Shown: one piece after another, positions 1 through 5,212 of the stretch
How the letters are laid out: every line of letters starts with the position of its first letter
Numbering within the stretch: the stretch's first letter is position 1
Origin: an uncultured Lysobacteraceae bacterium
GTDB taxonomy: Bacteria; Pseudomonadota; Gammaproteobacteria; Xanthomonadales; Rhodanobacteraceae
DNA: 5,212 nucleotides
NCBI GenBank assembly: GCA_946480705.1
Contig: CAMLLF010000343.1
Coordinates: forward strand, 1-5,212
Direction: 5' to 3'
The notes under the pieces: generated by a model
Database searches by the model: none
What the model was told of the DNA's origin: nothing
Seen by the model: the letters and a program-made list of their open reading frames with translations, nothing else
Made by a program: the position numbers and the translations under genes

Positions 1-919
1 CCTTCTTGGCCTCGTTGATCTGGGCGCCGGGCTCCGCCTCGCCGGTCAGGATGCGGCGCGACGCGACGTCGATGAGTTTCTGTTCGCGCAGCTCGCAGGT
101 ATTCGCGGTATAGCGCACGAACACGACCGCGCTGTCGTCGTCGACGAACACCGGCGACATGTCCCAGGCGTCGCCGTCGCTGAGCGGCCGGCGCGACTGG
201 CCGTCGCGCGAGGCAATCCAGATCTGCGCGCGATTCTGGTCGGCGCTCGACGTCGACCAGGCCAGCCAGCGGCCGTCGCGCGAAAAGCGGCCGCTCTGGT
301 CAAAGCCCGGTTCGGTCGCCAGCGGCCGTGCGCGGTCGACGCGGCTGCGCAGCGCTGCGGCATCCTGCTGGGCGTCGGGCGGTTGCGGCAGGATCCAGGC
401 GAGCAGCGCGACCAGCGCGACGACGACGGCGCCGACGACGAGCGTCGTGACCTGCGTGCGACGGCGCACCTGCGGGTCGGCCAGCGGCAGCCCGCTCGCG
501 TCGAGTGCGGCGGTCCTGCGCGGTGCGGGTGCCGGCATCGGGACCGCGGCGGCGGCCGGCGGATCCGCGACCGGTTCGGGCACGGCGATCAGGCGGTAGC
601 CGAGCTTGGGCACGGTCTCGATATAGCGCGGCGCGCGCGGGTCGTCGGCCAGCAGCTGGCGCAGTTCGGCGATCGCGCGCGACAGCGCCTCGTCGTTGAC
701 ATAGCGCCCTTCCCAGACGTCGCCGAGCAGCTGCTCGCGGCGCAGCACCGTGCCGGGTTCGCGCGCCAGGCGCAGCAGCAGCTGCATCTGGCGCGGCTGC
801 AGGCGCTGGCGGCCGGCATCGGCGACCAGCTCGTGGCTGCCCGCGTCGACGAGCCAGCCGCCGAGCCGGAAACGCGGCGGAACGGTCGGCTCGAGCGCGG
901 GAGCGGTGCCGGTATTCAT
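1..919 (-). CDS. CadC-like membrane-anchored winged-helix regulator with PD40/TolB-type C-terminal region (3' end outside window)
   Basis: The frame is open from the ATG at 919-917 to the window edge (306 codons, no stop), so the C-terminus is missing. Residues about 16-111 form an OmpR/PhoB-type winged helix (Trans_reg_C): a recognition-helix region near 75-90 with 'NDEALSRAIAELRQLL', then the wing ending 'YIETVPKLGYRLI'. A proline/alanine-rich linker (113-135) and an arginine cluster (RRR, 152-154) precede one hydrophobic membrane helix at about 157-177. After it, 'GFDQSGRFSRDGRWLAWS' and 'QIWIASRDGQSRRPLSDG' resemble PD40/TolB-type beta-propeller repeats, expected in the periplasm. The layout is that of one-component CadC/ToxR-like regulators: cytoplasmic DNA binding, one membrane span, periplasmic sensing or protein contacts. 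No receiver domain is present. It is divergent from the exported propeller gene at 1041. No clear Shine-Dalgarno precedes the ATG, but the winged helix starts soon after it, so the start is plausible. The ligand and target genes are unknown. Confidence 0.85.
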   Translation of the reverse strand, partial: MNTGTAPALEPTVPPRFRLGGWLVDAGSHELVADAGRQRLQPRQMQLLLRLAREPGTVLRREQLLGDVWEGRYVNDEALSRAIAELRQLLADDPRAPRYIETVPKLGYRLIAVPEPVADPPAAAAVPMPAPAPRRTAALDASGLPLADPQVRRRTQVTTLVVGAVVVALVALLAWILPQPPDAQQDAAALRSRVDRARPLATEPGFDQSGRFSRDGRWLAWSTSSADQNRAQIWIASRDGQSRRPLSDGDAWDMSPVFVDDDSAVVFVRYTANTCELREQKLIDVASRRILTGEAEPGAQINEAKK

Positions 920-958
920 GCGCAAGTGATTGATCGCAAAGTGCCGGGGTTTTGCGCA
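919..958. promoter_or_regulatory. Candidate operator: spaced inverted repeat in the divergent intergenic region
   Basis: TGCGCAA at 919-925 is matched by its exact reverse complement TTGCGCA at 952-958, with arm centres 33 bp apart (about three helical turns). A related TCGCAAA lies between them at 934-940. The left arm overlaps the first base of the minus-strand start codon. Position in a divergent intergenic region suggests an operator for one or both genes, possibly autoregulation, but seven-base arms in GC-rich DNA can arise by chance. I could not identify convincing -35/-10 elements for either gene here. Confidence 0.3.
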
Positions 959-1026
959 GATCTCGCGAACGAGTCGCGCAGGACGGCACGGACGGCCGCG
1001 CCCGACGCTGGCCGCTCACGTCGCAG

Positions 1027-1033
1027 AAAGGAG
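1027..1033 (+). promoter_or_regulatory. Strong Shine-Dalgarno for the propeller-protein gene
   Basis: AAAGGAG lies 7 bases before the ATG at 1041. It decides the start. The in-frame ATG at 930 would add 37 residues without a signal sequence at the terminus, whereas the 1041 start gives a normal signal peptide. Confidence 0.85.
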
Positions 1034-1040
1034 AGTTCGC

Positions 1041-2387
1041 ATGAATCGCAAGCGCAATGCGTGGGCACGATGTCTGGTCCTGTTTTCACTGTATTTCTCC
1101 CTGAGTGCCGTTCATGCGGCGTCCTGCGAGGACGTCCGCATCCTCGTCAGCGGCTACTACAGCAATGTCCATGTCTATGATGCCTGCACGGGCGCGTACC
1201 TGCGCAATCTCGACGACACCGGCCGGATCCGCGGCGCGCAGGCGGTCAAGATCGGTCCCGACGGCAAGCTCTGGGTCGTCAGCGAGGAAGCCAGCACACT
1301 GCTGCGCTACGACGCGACGACGCTGGCCTTCGTCGACACGTTCGCGCGCGTCGACCCGGGCTGGGGCATGACCGGCGTCGCCTTCAGCGGCAACAGCGCC
1401 TACGTGTCGAGCTATGCGACCGGCGCGCTGCGCAGGTTCGACATCGCGACCGGCGCCGCCGAGAACCAGCCGCTCGCAGGCGCGCTGCTGCGCGGCCCGG
1501 ACAACGGCATGATGGATGCGCCCGACGGCAAGATCTACGTGCCGGGCTACGACAGCCACAACGTCGTGCGTTTCGATCCGCAGGCGCGCTCGTACGCCAG
1601 TTTCATCGGCGTGCGCGACAACGGCCTGCGCGCCGCGCGCGGACTGCTGCTCAATCCGGCCGGCGACAAGCTCTATGTCACCGGCGAGCGCTCCAACCAG
1701 GTGCTGCGCTATTCGTTTCCGGGCGGGGCCTTCGACAAGGCCATCAGCACGACGATCAACACGCCGACCGGCATGGCCTGGCATCCCGACGGCAGCCTGC
1801 TCGTCGCCGGCAACGGCACGACCGGGTCCGGCGTGATCAAGCTCGATCCGGAAACGGGGGCCGAGCGATCGCTGCTGATTGCGACCGGCTCCGGCGGCGT
1901 CTCGGGCATGACCTATGTCGCCGTGATTCCGAAGGGCACGACCGAGCCGCCGAATCCCGCGACGATCGGTTCGCAATACTGGCTGACCGCGCTCGGCCGG
2001 CTCGCCGGCACGCGCGTCGACCTGGAAGCCAACACCGCGCTCGGTGCGGCGTTCGGCGCCGCGTTCAACCCGGCGGCCGTGCAGAAACCGCGCTGGGGCA
2101 CGATCCAGATCAATTTCCTGAGCTGCACCGAGGCCGAACTGACCTGGCAGTCGAGCGGCGAGAACAGCGCGCGCTTCGGCAGCGGCGGCTATCGCATCGA
2201 ACGCATGCTGATCACGCCGGCGGTGACCGACTGCCAGCGCACCGGCATCGCCGGCGCACCGAACACGAACTGGATTCAGGGTGCCTGGTACGGCGGCCCG
2301 ACGCGCGACGGCGAGGGCTTCATGCTCGACACCGACGGCAGCGGCCTCGTGTTCCTGACCTGGTTCACCTATCGCCCGGCGCAGTAG
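1041..2387 (+). CDS. Exported six-bladed NHL/YVTN-like beta-propeller protein with C-terminal 'WFTY' module
   Basis: This is a 448-aa protein. Residues 1-26 are a signal peptide: basic 'MNRKRNAWAR', a hydrophobic core, and a probable cleavage site 'AVHA|ASC'. From about residue 34 to 300 there are roughly six repeats of about 42 residues. They follow a pattern such as 'KLWVVSEEASTLLRYDATT', 'KIYVPGYDSHNVVRFDPQ' and 'KLYVTGERSNQVLRYSFPGG', usually closing with 'PDG' or 'PAGD'; this is typical of NHL/YVTN-like propellers. After a proline-rich linker (near 304-308) comes 'QYWLTALGRLAG' (312-323) with a downstream conserved-looking Cys segment. Then 'GAWYGG' (414-419) leads into 'WFTYRPAQ' (441-448) at the very end. 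I associate these segments with a module in secreted Xanthomonadales proteins, but in the opposite order. No catalytic residues are recognisable, so the role is unknown; binding or a cell-envelope/extracellular function is likely. It is divergent from the CadC-like regulator and ends at a strong terminator, so it is probably monocistronic. Confidence 0.85.
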   Translation: MNRKRNAWARCLVLFSLYFSLSAVHAASCEDVRILVSGYYSNVHVYDACTGAYLRNLDDTGRIRGAQAVKIGPDGKLWVVSEEASTLLRYDATTLAFVDTFARVDPGWGMTGVAFSGNSAYVSSYATGALRRFDIATGAAENQPLAGALLRGPDNGMMDAPDGKIYVPGYDSHNVVRFDPQARSYASFIGVRDNGLRAARGLLLNPAGDKLYVTGERSNQVLRYSFPGGAFDKAISTTINTPTGMAWHPDGSLLVAGNGTTGSGVIKLDPETGAERSLLIATGSGGVSGMTYVAVIPKGTTEPPNPATIGSQYWLTALGRLAGTRVDLEANTALGAAFGAAFNPAAVQKPRWGTIQINFLSCTEAELTWQSSGENSARFGSGGYRIERMLITPAVTDCQRTGIAGAPNTNWIQGAWYGGPTRDGEGFMLDTDGSGLVFLTWFTYRPAQ

Positions 2388-2403
2388 GCGACCCCGCGAC
2401 GTA

Positions 2404-2425
2404 GATCCGGACGGTGGTCCGGATC
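2404..2425 (+). terminator. Upstream hairpin of a tandem terminator
   Basis: GATCCGGAC (2404-2412), loop GGTG, GTCCGGATC (2417-2425): a perfect 9-bp stem starting 17 bases after the stop codon of the propeller gene. It has no T-tract of its own and sits 3 bases upstream of the main terminator hairpin. It may aid termination or protect the mRNA 3' end. Confidence 0.6.
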
Positions 2426-2428
2426 CTT

Positions 2429-2460
2429 GCGCCCGGCTGCGGCCGGGCGCTTTTTTTTTT
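2429..2460 (+). terminator. Rho-independent terminator of the propeller gene
   Basis: GCGCCCGGC (2429-2437), loop TGCG, GCCGGGCGC (2442-2450), directly followed by ten T residues (2451-2460). The stem is a perfect 9 bp, almost all G-C. The loop in RNA is C(UGCG)G, a UNCG-class tetraloop on its preferred C-G closing pair. This is a textbook intrinsic terminator, and it insulates the suf operon from the upstream gene. Confidence 0.95.
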
Positions 2461-2502
2461 CGACTGACCCCGATTCCGGCCGCGAGCCAGACCAAAGAGA
2501 AC

Positions 2503-2569
2503 AGTGAAGAAGAGCGAGAAACGAGCACGGCAGCCCGGCAGCTCCACTCGTTCCTCGCTCCTCTTCGCT
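2503..2569. repeat. Long imperfect palindrome in the intergenic region
   Basis: Arms 2503-2525 and 2547-2569 pair over 23 positions: 20 Watson-Crick, one G.T, and two A/C mismatches that become G.U wobbles in minus-strand RNA. The loop is 21 bases (2526-2546) and contains a direct repeat of CGGCAGC (2528-2534 and 2536-2542). One arm is purine-rich (AGAGCGAG, AACGAG) and the other pyrimidine-rich. No T-tract follows, so it is not an ordinary terminator. It may be a dispersed intergenic palindrome; copy number elsewhere cannot be seen from this window. Confidence 0.6.
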
Positions 2570-2589
2570 TTTCACTTCCAAAAACGAAT

Positions 2590-2618
2590 TTGCCGCCGGC
2601 GACCGAAAACCGTACCAT
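2590..2618 (+). promoter_or_regulatory. Candidate sigma70 promoter of the suf operon
   Basis: TTGCCG (2590-2595) and TACCAT (2613-2618) are spaced by exactly 17 bases, and each matches the consensus at 4 of 6 positions. Transcription would start near 2625, giving a short leader of about 23 bases before the regulator's ATG at 2648. The overlap with a perfect inverted repeat supports a regulated promoter. The elements themselves are only moderate matches. Confidence 0.45.
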
Positions 2619-2625
2619 TTCGGTC
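2601..2625. promoter_or_regulatory. Candidate operator: inverted repeat overlapping the -10 element
   Basis: GACCGAAA (2601-2608), 9-base spacer, TTTCGGTC (2618-2625): a perfect 8-bp inverted repeat whose spacer and right arm contain the predicted -10. Rrf2-family regulators bind dyad sites of about 25 bp and often autoregulate, so this is the natural binding site for the regulator encoded 23 bp downstream. It does not closely match the E. coli IscR consensus. Assignment to this regulator is inference. Confidence 0.5.
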
Positions 2626-2647
2626 TACTTTCGCCGCCCGCGCCGTC

Positions 2648-3097
2648 ATGCTCCGCGTCAGCAAACTCACCGACTACGCGACTGTCGTCATGAGCGTTCT
2701 TGCCGAGGCCGGCAACGACGTGCTCAGTGCGCAGGTGCTCGCCGAGCGGGCCCGGCTGGAAATTCCCACCGTCTCCAAGCTGCTCAAGCAGCTCGTGCAT
2801 TCGGGCCTCGTCGAGTCGTTCCGCGGCGTCAACGGCGGTTACCGGCTCGCGCGCGCGCCGGCGGCGATCTCGGTCGCCGAAATCGTCGTCGCGATCGAAG
2901 GTCCGATCGGCATGACCGAGTGCAGCGTGACGAGCGGACTCTGCGATCACGAAAACCACTGCGGCGTGCGCGGCAACTGGCAGCGCATCAACCAGGCGAT
3001 CGCCGACGCGCTGGCCAGCGTCACGCTGGCCGACATGATGAAACCGCCAGGGCCCAAGCGCCCCGTGCCGACGCCGCTGCGCGTCGCCCTGGTATGA
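2648..3097 (+). CDS. Rrf2-family SUF Fe-S assembly regulator
   Basis: This is a 149-aa transcriptional regulator resembling the 'SUF system FeS cluster assembly regulator' branch of the Rrf2 family (IscR relatives). The N-terminal winged helix begins 'MLRVSKLTDYATVVM', with a recognition-helix region 'IPTVSKLLKQLVHSGLVES' (39-57) and wing 'RGVNGGYRLAR' (59-69). Cys92, Cys99 and Cys105, in 'TECSVTSGLCDHENHCGV', correspond to the three cluster-ligating cysteines of IscR (92, 98, 104), so an Fe-S cluster sensor is likely. It ends in a proline-rich tail. The ATG at 2648 is chosen because family members start at 'MLRVSKLTDY'; an in-frame ATG at 2504 would add 48 low-complexity residues encoded by the palindrome and promoter. 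There is no clear Shine-Dalgarno before 2648. It lies 21 bp upstream of sufB in the same direction, so it is co-transcribed and probably represses the operon when clusters are sufficient. Confidence 0.9.
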   Translation: MLRVSKLTDYATVVMSVLAEAGNDVLSAQVLAERARLEIPTVSKLLKQLVHSGLVESFRGVNGGYRLARAPAAISVAEIVVAIEGPIGMTECSVTSGLCDHENHCGVRGNWQRINQAIADALASVTLADMMKPPGPKRPVPTPLRVALV

Positions 3098-3118
3098 AAC
3101 GCATCGACTAGGCAGCCC

Positions 3119-5212
<2,094 letters not shown>

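Noticed and set aside
930..1040. Earlier in-frame start for the propeller protein
   Set aside because: It would bury the signal peptide inside the protein and ignore the AAAGGAG placed correctly for 1041.
383..1180. 265-aa plus-strand open frame across the regulator's coding region and into the propeller gene
   Set aside because: It is antisense to the winged-helix/membrane-helix gene and lacks any recognisable domain.
2528..2542. CGGCAGC direct repeat in the palindrome loop as a CRISPR or tandem array
   Set aside because: Only two 7-base copies, no spacers or further units.
1086..2618. 510-aa minus-strand open frame opposite the propeller gene
   Set aside because: It crosses the terminator hairpins and the intergenic palindrome and is Arg/Ala-rich. 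The plus strand has a signal peptide, repeats and a strong Shine-Dalgarno.
2504..2647. N-terminal extension of the Rrf2 regulator from ATG 2504
   Set aside because: The extra 48 residues are basic low-complexity sequence encoded by the palindrome and promoter; homologues begin at the 2648 methionine.

Overview
The window is GC-rich DNA with dense codon usage ending in G or C. It fits a gammaproteobacterium of the Xanthomonadales/Rhodanobacteraceae type (inference). The grounds are the order of an Rrf2-type SUF regulator, sufB and sufC; a CadC-like winged-helix regulator with a PD40/TolB-type periplasmic part; and an exported propeller protein with 'GAWY...GEGF...WFTY' segments, which I associate with that group. 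No database search was possible.

Layout. Positions 1-919 (minus) hold the N-terminal 306 codons of a membrane-anchored transcriptional regulator whose 3' end lies outside the window. A 121-bp divergent intergenic region (920-1040) follows, with an inverted repeat at the regulator's start codon and a strong Shine-Dalgarno for the next gene. Positions 1041-2387 (plus) encode a 448-aa secreted protein with about six propeller blades and an unusual C-terminus. Two tandem perfect 9-bp hairpins and a T10 tract (2404-2460) terminate it. A 187-bp intergenic region (2461-2647) holds a long imperfect palindrome and a candidate promoter/operator. From 2648 to the window end runs the start of a suf operon: the Rrf2 regulator (2648-3097), sufB (3119-4603) and sufC (4597 to beyond 5212, truncated by the window edge).

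How the genes work together. The regulator probably senses Fe-S status through three cysteines and controls the suf operon from a promoter just upstream of its own gene. SufB is the cluster scaffold and SufC its ATPase; sufD and sufS would be expected downstream, outside the window. The regulator/propeller pair on the left is a separate divergent unit and may be functionally linked, though only adjacency supports this.

The most notable anomaly is in sufB. Its last 14 or so codons are out of frame. A perfect family-like C-terminus ending at TGA 4548-4550 is present in the other frame, consistent with an 8-bp deletion between AAG repeats. The frameshifted protein has a 29-residue arginine-rich tail and runs through an intergenic hairpin into the sufC start codon. 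I found no clearly new defence system, CRISPR array, tRNA or insertion sequence.
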